From Mesobacillus subterraneus (GTDB lineage: Bacteria; Bacillota; Bacilli; Bacillales; Cytobacillaceae): DNA of 64,000 nt. Within the stretch, counting starts at the first letter, position 1, and every line of letters begins with the position of its first letter. Below, one piece after another: positions 48,365 to 55,088 of this stretch. The translations under genes were made by a program, and so were the position numbers. Under the pieces are notes generated by a model that made no database searches, was not told where the DNA came from, and saw only the letters and a program-made list of their open reading frames with translations. The DNA is taken from NCBI RefSeq assembly GCF_003937825.1, contig NZ_RSFW01000025.1:1-64000 (forward strand). Reading direction: 5' to 3'.

Positions 48365-50146
48365 ATGCGTAAAAACAGACTGATGGTATGGATCAGCATC
48401 TGCATCATGGGTATGTGTATGCTTATGTTCAGGCTTGCTCAGTTGCAGTTGATCGATACAGAGTCATTTTCAAAGCATGGAATCAATCTGATTGAAGCGA
48501 GTGTCAAACAGAGATCGCAGGAGATGATCGTCGATAATGGCAGGGGGAATTTCCTGGATCGTTCAGGAAAACCTTTGTCCTACGAAACATCATCTGTTCT
48601 TGTCCTGTTCCCATTCTTGAAAAAAATGGACTGGCAGGCAGAAAAGGTGGCGCAGACAATCGGTGTTTCACCAGAATCATTGAAGTACGCAGTAGAAAAA
48701 TCCAAAGAACCATTCGCCTACGGGACTCCCGATCCGGTCATCCTGACGAGAAGCCAGATGGATGCCATCAATGAAATGGAAATTCCCGGTGTATTCGCGG
48801 TAGAGCGCAAGTATCCGCTCGAAAGGATTCCGGCTGCCCAGCTGCTCGGTATCATCGGAGAAAATGACGGTGAATTAAAAACCCGCTATGGCGACAAAGA
48901 ATTCCTGCCAAGAACCTTGATTGGACTTTCCGGGCTGGAGAAAAGCTTTGATGAGTTTTTGGTCGCCGAAGGAAAATCCAAGCTTGTCTATCATGTGGAT
49001 GGAGAAGGCGCTCCGCTCTTTGGAATCAATGTCAAATACATTGAACCTGCGAACCCTTTTTATCCAATCAATCTGCAAACCTCGATAGACAAAAATCTGC
49101 AGCTGATCATGGAAGATATGGTGGACAGGCACAAAATCAGCAATGGCGGCATCGTGCTTCTGGATATCGAAACGAATAGCATCCTGTCGATGGTGTCAAG
49201 GCCTGTCATCACTAAGGGCAAACCGTTTGGTGACAAAGGGATCGAGAATATGATGGTCAAGCAGCATATCCCTGGCTCTGTGTTTAAGACAGTTGTCGCA
49301 GCAGCAGCAATCGATCATGGACTGGATGATCCGGCCCGCTTATTTGATTGCAGCAAAAAAATCAATGGTGACCCGGATCCAAAGTATGACCACGGAATGC
49401 TGAACTTCAGTGATAGTTTTGCCGTGAGCTGCAATCGGACCTTTGGCGAGGTTGCGAGGGAATTGCAGGAGAAAGACCCTCATATCCTCGAAAAATATGC
49501 GGAAATGCTATCGTTAACAGGAGGTGTTGGCTGGCGGGGAGATATTTTTCATCTGGAAGATTTTAATCAGCTTCAGGATGAGGAAAAGGGCAGAGTATTC
49601 CTGTCAGATGAGGCACGAAAGGATCGCAATTTTTCCGCTCTGTCAGGAATTGGGCAGCATGAAGTAAGGACATCACCTCTTGCGGTCGCAAACATGATGG
49701 CGACCATTGCCCGTGGCGGCCAAAAAGAAATGGTCCGTGCTGTTCTTTCTGTCCAATATCAGAATGGCAGCAAAATGACTGAATTCTCCGAGGACAGGCT
49801 CAAGGGGCAAAAGATATCTTCCATTACAGCTATGAAGCTGCAAAAGCTTTTGCGGGAAGTGGTCATCAATGAGGACGGAACGGGGAGATGGTTCAGGGAC
49901 TTGCCGTATGCTGTCGCAGGGAAATCAGGCACAGCAGAGACAGGTATCTATAAGGATAAAAAACAGCTGCACAATAAATGGTTCGCAGGCTATTTTCCTT
50001 ATGAGAATCCCAAATATGCGCTCGTAGCCATCAATTTAGGAGTCCCTGAAGATGAAGGGGGAGTCAACCTGCTTTTTGCGGATATAGTAAAAGAAGTCTA
50101 TAACTATAATCATGGTTCAGTGGCCGAAGGACCCGAAAGCAATTAG
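48365..50146 (+). CDS. Class B penicillin-binding protein (YrrR/PbpI-like)
   Basis: 593 residues. N-terminal TM anchor, dimerisation domain, then a transpeptidase domain with SVFK (active Ser near residue 304), SCN (near 354) and KSGTAE (near 519). Peptidoglycan cross-linking enzyme; the gene position after greA matches yrrR/pbpI of B. subtilis, a SigF/sporulation-linked PBP. ATG 48365 is chosen over GTG 48356. Its ribosome site is inside the greA terminator, so expression may need read-through or its own downstream control. Confidence 0.93.
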   Translation: MRKNRLMVWISICIMGMCMLMFRLAQLQLIDTESFSKHGINLIEASVKQRSQEMIVDNGRGNFLDRSGKPLSYETSSVLVLFPFLKKMDWQAEKVAQTIGVSPESLKYAVEKSKEPFAYGTPDPVILTRSQMDAINEMEIPGVFAVERKYPLERIPAAQLLGIIGENDGELKTRYGDKEFLPRTLIGLSGLEKSFDEFLVAEGKSKLVYHVDGEGAPLFGINVKYIEPANPFYPINLQTSIDKNLQLIMEDMVDRHKISNGGIVLLDIETNSILSMVSRPVITKGKPFGDKGIENMMVKQHIPGSVFKTVVAAAAIDHGLDDPARLFDCSKKINGDPDPKYDHGMLNFSDSFAVSCNRTFGEVARELQEKDPHILEKYAEMLSLTGGVGWRGDIFHLEDFNQLQDEEKGRVFLSDEARKDRNFSALSGIGQHEVRTSPLAVANMMATIARGGQKEMVRAVLSVQYQNGSKMTEFSEDRLKGQKISSITAMKLQKLLREVVINEDGTGRWFRDLPYAVAGKSGTAETGIYKDKKQLHNKWFAGYFPYENPKYALVAINLGVPEDEGGVNLLFADIVKEVYNYNHGSVAEGPESN

Positions 50147-50220
50147 ATAAAGATAAAATCCTTCAAGTTTGCTTCAAGTCATGGTAGAATGTTGACAACC
50201 TTATAAGGGAGGGAAAGATC

Positions 50221-50907
50221 TTGAAGCATGATTATGACAACCTAAATGAGGGGTCCCGGTCGAGTGCACGGGCAAAACGAAGAAAAACCAACCTTATTTT
50301 AAATAGCTTGATCGTTGTCGTTATTTTGTTGATTGGTATCGTATCTTTTAACATTTTCTTCAGCAATGACGAAGGGGCTGCCGATAATGGAGACGTTGCG
50401 GCAGGAGAGGATAATGCCGCAGCACCTTCCGGCAATAATGACAGCAACAAAGATGTGAAGCAAAATGACAGCGATCAGAAAGATGGCGCTGAAGAAGAAG
50501 GAACTGAATCTGAAGAGGCAGCGGAGGAAGAAGCCGAAGACGGTGAGGAATCGGGTGAACCGATTGTGACAGAAGGCGGAAGTGACGCCAATGTCAAACA
50601 GACAATCCAGAATCCGGAGTGGAAACCGGTCGGCACTACTCAATCAGGGGAACACAATACTGTTTTTAATGAGAATTCAGCAGACTGGCAGGAAATGATC
50701 CTTGCATATTCATATGCAACTGGTATAGATAAAAACAATATGACGGTCTGGTGGAATGAAAATGGCGGTGCACCCAATACAGCGATCGGCACGGTTTCGG
50801 CCAAGGGAAGTGACCAGACTTACAGAGTGGCAATCGAGTGGGTCGATGGACAAGGCTGGAAGCCGGTCAGAGTCGAAGAATTGATCCAGAATGATAAAAG
50901 ACCGTAA
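50221..50907 (+). CDS. DUF1510 membrane protein (YrrS-like)
   Basis: 228 residues. Short cytoplasmic N-terminus, one TM helix (about 24-44), a long low-complexity acidic stretch of Asp/Glu/Asn/Ala (about 48-122), and a C-terminal DUF1510 domain (WQEMILAYSYATGIDKNNMTVWW). YrrS follows yrrR in B. subtilis. AAGGGAGGGAAAGATC precedes TTG 50221. Likely extracytoplasmic, perhaps a partner of the adjacent PBP; untested. Confidence 0.87.
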   Translation: MKHDYDNLNEGSRSSARAKRRKTNLILNSLIVVVILLIGIVSFNIFFSNDEGAADNGDVAAGEDNAAAPSGNNDSNKDVKQNDSDQKDGAEEEGTESEEAAEEEAEDGEESGEPIVTEGGSDANVKQTIQNPEWKPVGTTQSGEHNTVFNENSADWQEMILAYSYATGIDKNNMTVWWNENGGAPNTAIGTVSAKGSDQTYRVAIEWVDGQGWKPVRVEELIQNDKRP

Positions 50908-50914
50908 CGGGTTT

Positions 50915-50946
50915 AGGGGCTCAGTGAATGGGCCCCTTACTTTTTC
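50915..50946 (+). terminator. Terminator after yrrS
   Basis: AGGGGC (50915-50920) pairs with GCCCCT (50932-50937), then TACTTTTTC; it overlaps the 3' end of the convergent yrzA. Confidence 0.6.
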
Positions 50947-51143
50947 GCTTTGAAATGGACAACAGCCGAATAAAACAGCCGGCCTTTGTCATCCAGGTGC
51001 ATTTGGTGTGAAACGTGGTGGACCGACAGCATGATCGCCTTATTGATCTCAATTTGTTTATTTATTTTTTGTTCAAGCGACTTTAAATCCACCGCCTCGA
51101 AAAATTCTACTTTATCCTCGATCAAATCAAATTGGAAATCCAT
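50937..51143 (-). CDS. DUF2536 protein (YrzA-like)
   Basis: 68 residues. Compact protein (DFQFDLIEDKVEFFEAVDLKSLEQKINKQI) matching the DUF2536/YrzA family, found next to yrrS and mtnN in Bacillus. GAAAGGAGTAAATAC precedes ATG 51143. Function unknown. Confidence 0.85.
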   Translation of the reverse strand: MDFQFDLIEDKVEFFEAVDLKSLEQKINKQIEINKAIMLSVHHVSHQMHLDDKGRLFYSAVVHFKAKK

Positions 51144-51267
51144 GTATTTACTCCTTTCTTAAATGCCAAGGCAGATGCCTTCCCAATAAAAATAGCAAAT
51201 TCTCTATAAAAATAAAACTTTTTTTGATAAATTAAAACGACAGGCATATTTCAGCATGCATCACCCC

Positions 51268-51292
51268 ATTCTAGTACAGAAAGTGCTAGAAT
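51268..51292. promoter_or_regulatory. Inverted repeat upstream of mtaD
   Basis: ATTCTAGTAC (51268-51277) and GTGCTAGAAT (51283-51292) form a 10-bp inverted repeat with one wobble. Its right arm contains TAGAAT, a possible -10, so it could be an operator overlapping the mtaD promoter. No good -35 is seen. Confidence 0.35.
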
Positions 51293-51318
51293 AGTGTCAA
51301 TACATAGGAGAGATCACA

Positions 51319-52617
51319 ATGGCATGGAAGTTATTATATAATGGCACCATCATAACCAGTAATGTAAAAGACGAAGTGATAGAGAACGGAGCAATCGGTT
51401 TTGAAGATGGCAAGATTATCTATGTCGGTGAAACACCGGAAGATAAGTCGTCCTATAACGAAACAGTCGATTTGAGGGGCAACTATGTCCTTCCCGGATT
51501 GGTGAATACCCATGGACATACGCCTATGTCTTTATTAAGAGGCTATGCAGATGATTTGCATCTGCAAACATGGCTGGAAAACAAGATTTGGCCGCTGGAA
51601 GCTAAATATACACCAGAACACGCGAAATGGGGGGCAAGGCTGTCTATTCTGGAAATGATCCGGACTGGGACGACCACCTTTGTTGATATGTACGACAATA
51701 TGGATGAAGTGGCAAAAGCAGTGGAGGAAGCCGGCATTCGTGGTGTGCTGTGCCGTGGTGTGATCGGGTTCGGATCAGAGGAACTGCGCCAGAGCAAGCT
51801 TGAAGAAGCGGCAGCTTTTGCGAAGAACTGGAATCACGCTGCAGATGGACGAATCACGACCATGCTGTCACCCCATTCTCCGTATACTTGTTCACCAGAA
51901 TACATCACCCACATCATTGATCGGTCAGCAGAACTGAACGTACCGCTGCATACGCATATGTCTGAAACGAAGTATGAAGTAGATCAAAACATCGAAGAAT
52001 TTGGCGTGACACCGGTGGCACATTTGGACAAGCTGGGCTTCTTCGACCGTCCATCGCTTGTTGCCCATGCCGTTCATGTTGATGGAGAGGATATTGAGAT
52101 CCTTGCCCGGAAGGATGTAAAAGTCTCTCATAATATCATCAGCAATCTCAAGCTTGGCAGCGGGATTGCTCCAATCGGCAATATGCTTGCCAAAGGAGTA
52201 ACCGTTAGCTTAGGGACTGACAGTGTGGCTTCCAATAATAATTTGGACCTTTTTGAAGAGCTTAAGGCTGTTGCTACGGTTCATAAGGGAGCCGCCCAGG
52301 ATGCAACGGCTGTCACTGCCCGGCAGGCTTTAAGGATGGCGACGGTTTCAGGAGCAGCCTCGGTCTGGCTCGACGAACGGATTGGTTCCCTGGAAGCAGG
52401 GAAGGATGCAGATCTAATCGTAGTGGATTCGAATCAGTCATTCTATTATCCAAAGCATAACCCAATCTCACATCTCGTTTATTCCGGATCTGGCAGGGAT
52501 GTAAGGGATGTATATGTCAAGGGAAAACAAATCATGGCTAACCGTCAGTTCATGACAATCGATGAAGAGAAAGTCCTCTATGAAGCAAATCGGATGTCCA
52601 GGATACTGACAGAATAA
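51319..52617 (+). CDS. mtaD: 5'-methylthioadenosine/S-adenosylhomocysteine deaminase
   Basis: 432 residues, amidohydrolase superfamily. Metal ligands in NTHGHTPMSLLRG, HTHMSET (near residue 211) and the LGTDSVASNNNLDLF motif near the C-terminus; the aromatic DDLHLQTWLENKIWPLE segment is typical of MTA/SAH deaminases. It converts MTA or SAH to the inosyl form. ATAGGAGAGATCACA precedes ATG 51319. mtnN, acting on the same two substrates, follows 20 bases later. Confidence 0.92.
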   Translation: MAWKLLYNGTIITSNVKDEVIENGAIGFEDGKIIYVGETPEDKSSYNETVDLRGNYVLPGLVNTHGHTPMSLLRGYADDLHLQTWLENKIWPLEAKYTPEHAKWGARLSILEMIRTGTTTFVDMYDNMDEVAKAVEEAGIRGVLCRGVIGFGSEELRQSKLEEAAAFAKNWNHAADGRITTMLSPHSPYTCSPEYITHIIDRSAELNVPLHTHMSETKYEVDQNIEEFGVTPVAHLDKLGFFDRPSLVAHAVHVDGEDIEILARKDVKVSHNIISNLKLGSGIAPIGNMLAKGVTVSLGTDSVASNNNLDLFEELKAVATVHKGAAQDATAVTARQALRMATVSGAASVWLDERIGSLEAGKDADLIVVDSNQSFYYPKHNPISHLVYSGSGRDVRDVYVKGKQIMANRQFMTIDEEKVLYEANRMSRILTE

Positions 52618-52637
52618 CAATTGCGGAGGTAGAAGAA

Positions 52638-53345
52638 ATGAGCAGAATTGGTATCATTGGGGCGATGGATGAAGAAATACAGCATATCCTCGAGGCGATG
52701 AAGGATTATGAGGAAAAGAAGAAGGCAGGCATAACTTTTTATGTCGGTACTTTTAACGGATATGAGATCGTTCTTTGTAAATCAGGGGTAGGGAAAGTTA
52801 ATGCCAGTGTCTGCACACAAATTCTGATTGATGAATTTGCCGCTGAGAATATCGTATTCACTGGTGTAGCGGGTGCGGTGAACCCTGAACTGAAGATAGG
52901 GGATATCGTTGTTTCAACCGACTGTGTGCAGCATGACATGGATGTAAGGGCATTGGGCTTTAAGCTAGGGGAAATCCCCTACACAGAGGTTTCAGTATTT
53001 AAAGCAGATGAGCGATTAGCCGATCTTGCCATCTCTGCCAGCAAAGAAATCGTCCAGGACAAGAAAATTGTCAGAGGGAGGATCCTTTCAGGAGATCAAT
53101 TCATCGCAGACCGGGAAAAGGTTAAATTCCTGCACGAAGAACTGCAGGGCTACTGTACGGAAATGGAAGGGGCCGCAGTCGGACAGGTATGCAGCATGAA
53201 TGGTGTGCCATTCGTCATTATCAGGTCAATGTCTGACCAGGCAGACGGTTCAGCAGATGTGAATTTCCTCGAATTCACAAAACTCGCTTCAAAGAACTCC
53301 TTTGAAATTGTTAATGAGATGATTAAGAACTGGAACATCCAGTAA
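52638..53345 (+). CDS. mtnN: 5'-methylthioadenosine/S-adenosylhomocysteine nucleosidase
   Basis: 235 residues. Cleaves MTA and SAH to adenine and a thiosugar. MRIGIIGAM-like start (MSRIGIIGAMDEEIQHIL), catalytic region FTGVAGAVNPELKIGDIVVS, and EMEGAAVGQVCSMNGVPFVIIRSMSDQAD with the catalytic Asp. TTGCGGAGGTAGAAGAA precedes ATG 52638. Unlike B. subtilis, yrrT and mccA-mccB are not adjacent; only yrhC follows. Confidence 0.97.
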   Translation: MSRIGIIGAMDEEIQHILEAMKDYEEKKKAGITFYVGTFNGYEIVLCKSGVGKVNASVCTQILIDEFAAENIVFTGVAGAVNPELKIGDIVVSTDCVQHDMDVRALGFKLGEIPYTEVSVFKADERLADLAISASKEIVQDKKIVRGRILSGDQFIADREKVKFLHEELQGYCTEMEGAAVGQVCSMNGVPFVIIRSMSDQADGSADVNFLEFTKLASKNSFEIVNEMIKNWNIQ

Positions 53346-53349
53346 AAAG

Positions 53350-53373
53350 AAAACCCCTTTATAGGGGTTTTTA
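53350..53373 (+). terminator. mtaD-mtnN terminator
   Basis: AACCCC pairs with GGGGTT (53352-53357, 53364-53369), then T-run. Confidence 0.8.
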
Positions 53374-53459
53374 TATTTCCAAAAATTACATGCCAAAAGC
53401 AGGTTTAAAAATGTTAAAGTAGGGATGTGGTAAAGTCTTACTAAATGCAGGTGATAGAA

Positions 53460-53714
53460 ATGAACACAAAGCAACTTTATGAAAAAATGGTTGATTATAA
53501 GCAGTTCGCCATTGTCTTGCTCACTGTGGGCGCATTCTTTTATTTAGGTACAATTCTTCCGTCTGAAACCAAAGTGATGACAGATATATATATTGCAGCA
53601 GGTGCTTCAACAGGATTCCTTGCAGGTTCTATCCTTTTCTTCTCCATCGCGAAAAAGTACCGCAACCAGCTGATTGAATCTGAGGAAGGCCAGGAATGGC
53701 TGATGAAGAAATAG
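53460..53714 (+). CDS. YrhC family membrane protein
   Basis: 84 residues with two TM helices (about 18-36 and 45-63) and short charged ends, matching YrhC. In B. subtilis yrhC ends the yrrT-mtnN-mccA-mccB-yrhC operon; here it stands alone after mtnN with its own ribosome site (GCAGGTGATAGAA before ATG 53460). Function unknown. Confidence 0.82.
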   Translation: MNTKQLYEKMVDYKQFAIVLLTVGAFFYLGTILPSETKVMTDIYIAAGASTGFLAGSILFFSIAKKYRNQLIESEEGQEWLMKK

Positions 53715-53715
53715 A

Positions 53716-53739
53716 AACGTCCTTTCAGGGCGTTTTTTT
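53716..53739 (+). terminator. yrhC terminator
   Basis: AACGTCC (53716-53722) pairs with GGGCGTT (53728-53734) with one G-U pair, then T-run. Confidence 0.75.
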
Positions 53740-53774
53740 GTTGGCTCTGTTAATGCCAAATGTGGTTTTGAAGT

Positions 53775-54030
53775 CTTGGTGATTGTAGTGGAAGGCACGT
53801 AGACTCCTCCGAAAATGCTAACGCATTTCCATCGTGCGTGGGTCAATCCGAAGAAGTTTTTCAGGTCCTGCGGGATAAGCAAGTCATGGGGAGACCCCGC
53901 AGGCGCATAAAGCGCTGAGGAGGATCCCAGACTGCAAGGAAGAATTTGAACTTTGAGAAAGCCGGCAGCTGGGCTTTTTCATAATTCTTCCCCGCTGAAA
54001 GCGAAAACCCTGGAATGAAAATCAACAGTC
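53775..54030. repeat. Degenerate copy of a common Bacillus intergenic repeat
   Basis: Fragments typical of a repeat scattered in Bacillus-type genomes are visible in order: GATTGTAGTGGAAGGC, GACTCCT, TCCTGCGGGATAAGC, GAGACCCCGCAGGCGC, CGCTGAGGAGG, CCCCGCTGAAAGCG and GGAATGAAAATCAAC. CCTGCGGG pairs with CCCCGCAGG. Extra sequence separates the fragments, so this copy looks decayed or interrupted. The rest of the 476-base gap holds the promoter of the tiny-ORF cluster. Confidence 0.65.
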
Positions 54031-54120
54031 AGGTTTAACAGGGCCTTGTTGTTAAAACCGGGCATGCAAACTATGTTGTAATTTGACGAATCTTTTTTTG
54101 GAAAAATAGGCCAAAAAAGG

Positions 54121-54149
54121 TTTACAAAACAATTCAATGTGGATATACT
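54121..54149 (+). promoter_or_regulatory. SigA promoter of the tiny-ORF (yrzI) cluster
   Basis: TTTACA (54121-54126), exactly 17 bases, TATACT (54144-54149). Predicted start near 54156, 35 bases before the first tiny ORF. Confidence 0.8.
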
Positions 54150-54190
54150 TACCAATGTGAGTTAAATAATTCAAAAGGAGGTCGAGTGAA

Positions 54191-54271
54191 ATGATCAGAA
54201 TTGGTTATTGGAATAACTTCAAAACTTCATATCGAAATACGCATTCGACCGGAACGGACTGGGTTATTTAA
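54191..54271 (+). CDS. 26-residue leader peptide ORF
   Basis: Too short for usual gene calling, but it has a near-perfect ribosome site (AAGGAGG at 54175-54181, 9 bases before ATG 54191) and is the first ORF after a strong promoter. The peptide is rich in aromatic and polar residues (two Trp, two Tyr, one Phe, four Thr) and has no membrane segment. Its stop (54269-54271) lies 27 bases before a set of four alternating hairpin arms. Candidate leader peptide for attenuation, or one of the small peptides known in yrzI operons. Not matched to a named family. Confidence 0.55.
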   Translation: MIRIGYWNNFKTSYRNTHSTGTDWVI

Positions 54272-54298
54272 ACTGCTTATCTGACCAATACATCCATG

Positions 54299-54332
54299 GC
54301 CGCAGGGAGAATCGTGCCCCTGTGGCTTTTTT
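54299..54332 (+). terminator. First attenuator hairpin (arms 1:2)
   Basis: GCCGCAGGG (54299-54307) pairs with CCCTGTGGC (54318-54326), one G-U pair, followed by T6. Confidence 0.8.
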
Positions 54333-54344
54333 GTGCCCAATTTT

Positions 54345-54374
54345 GCCGCAGGGAAGGGATCCTTGCGGCTTTTT
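54345..54374 (+). terminator. Second attenuator hairpin (arms 3:4)
   Basis: GCCGCAGGGA (54345-54354) pairs with TCCTTGCGGC (54360-54369), one G-U pair, followed by T5. Its 5' arm duplicates arm 1, so arm 2 (54318-54326) can pair with it instead. Confidence 0.8.
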
Positions 54375-54405
54375 GGGTTGGAAATAAAAAGGAGGTGAAC
54401 CCATC

Positions 54406-54543
54406 ATGACCTTAAACATATTGTTTTTCACAATTACGATTAACAAACGACAAATGTCTCTAGAAGAAATTCGCCATAACGAAATGGTTGAAAAAATGAT
54501 TGAAGACAACAAAACACGTCAATCAATGCTGCGCCCGTTTTAA
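54406..54543 (+). CDS. yrzI: YrzI family small protein
   Basis: 45 residues. The hydrophobic start TLNILFFTITINKRQ and the charged helix with NEMVEKMIEDNKTRQS match the YrzI family. Function is unknown. In B. subtilis the yrzI mRNA encodes several tiny peptides and is a reported target of the ribosome-associated RNase Rae1 (YacP). AAAAGGAGGTGAACCCATC precedes ATG 54406, just after the second attenuator hairpin. Confidence 0.75.
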   Translation: MTLNILFFTITINKRQMSLEEIRHNEMVEKMIEDNKTRQSMLRPF

Positions 54544-54579
54544 TTCATTTGAAAAATAACCAGGAAAGGTGGAAAGAAG

Positions 54580-54639
54580 ATGATTTACGTTATTCAAAGA
54601 AGACTGGCTAGCTTGTGGGTGGAGAAGGACACCACCTAA
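54580..54639 (+). CDS. 19-residue ORF in the yrzI cluster
   Basis: AAAGGTGGAAAGAAG precedes ATG 54580; the ORF ends at TAA 54637-54639. The peptide is basic in the middle (IQRRLASLW) and ends VEKDTT. In B. subtilis Rae1 is reported to cut inside a 17-codon ORF (S1025) of the yrzI mRNA; this ORF may be its counterpart, which is inference from size and location only. Confidence 0.5.
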   Translation: MIYVIQRRLASLWVEKDTT

Positions 54640-54663
54640 CGACGTAGTTAGGGAGGAAATGCG

Positions 54664-54723
54664 ATGTCATTGCATGTATTATTATTAACAATTGTATTCA
54701 GGAAAAAGAAAACCCATCGTTAA
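54664..54723 (+). CDS. 19-residue YrzI-like truncated ORF
   Basis: TTAGGGAGGAAATGCG precedes ATG 54664; stop TAA 54721-54723. MSLHVLLLTIVFRKKK aligns with the first 15 residues of the YrzI protein encoded at 54406, but the charged C-terminal helix is missing. It is either a shortened duplicate or a separate class of YrzI-like micropeptide. Confidence 0.5.
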   Translation: MSLHVLLLTIVFRKKKTHR

Positions 54724-54811
54724 CAAAATGTTCACAACCCTATCCTTTTAACACCGTAATTATATGATAAATTTGGTATAAACAGGGGTGTATGCTAAAG
54801 GGGTGATGGGC

Positions 54812-54889
54812 ATGTTCATGATCGTAATGGGATTGATCATCTGCGGTGCTGTCGGGTTAGTCGTAGCTGCAGAAGTGAGTGTGGAATAG
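54812..54889 (+). CDS. 25-residue single-pass membrane peptide
   Basis: AAAGGGGTG lies 6 bases before ATG 54812 (ATG 54806 is also in frame). The peptide is one hydrophobic helix with a short acidic end (IVMGLIICGAVGLVVAAE). It is followed 8 bases later by a strong terminator, which supports it as the last gene of a transcript. No family recognised. Confidence 0.5.
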   Translation: MFMIVMGLIICGAVGLVVAAEVSVE

Positions 54890-54896
54890 AATACTG

Positions 54897-54933
54897 AAAA
54901 GGTATCAACTGATAATGGTTGATACCTTTTTTA
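54897..54933. terminator. Terminator after the tiny-ORF cluster
   Basis: AAAAGGTATCAAC (54897-54909) pairs with GTTGATACCTTTT (54918-54930). Confidence 0.92.
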
Positions 54934-55030
54934 TTTGGCTGGGCAGTTGGACAAGTTGTGCGCCTTCAGCTTAAGATATGATAAAAACCCGGGGGAATCC
55001 CCGGGTTTCCTTGTCTGCAATAGGAAAGTG

Positions 55031-55088
55031 AATTTCACTGGTCGACCCTCCAGCGCTTGTCGGGGCTGCCCAAGGCGCTTCCGTTTTC
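55031..55088. repeat. Partial copy of the interspersed repeat, abutting sigK
   Basis: Right half of the element at 27196-27309, about 58 bases with few substitutions (shared GCTTGTCGGGGCTG and AAGGCGCTT). It ends one base before the sigK stop codon, so it may form part of the sigK 3' end or terminator. Confidence 0.8.

Noticed and set aside
54296-54409. 37-codon ORF across both attenuator hairpins, ending in ATGA overlap with yrzI
   Set aside because: No ribosome site before its ATG, and its residues are dictated by the hairpin arms. Kept in mind only because of the 4-base overlap with the yrzI start.
54264-54512. 82-codon minus-strand ORF opposite yrzI
   Set aside because: No ribosome site, antisense to a recognised gene and two terminators.
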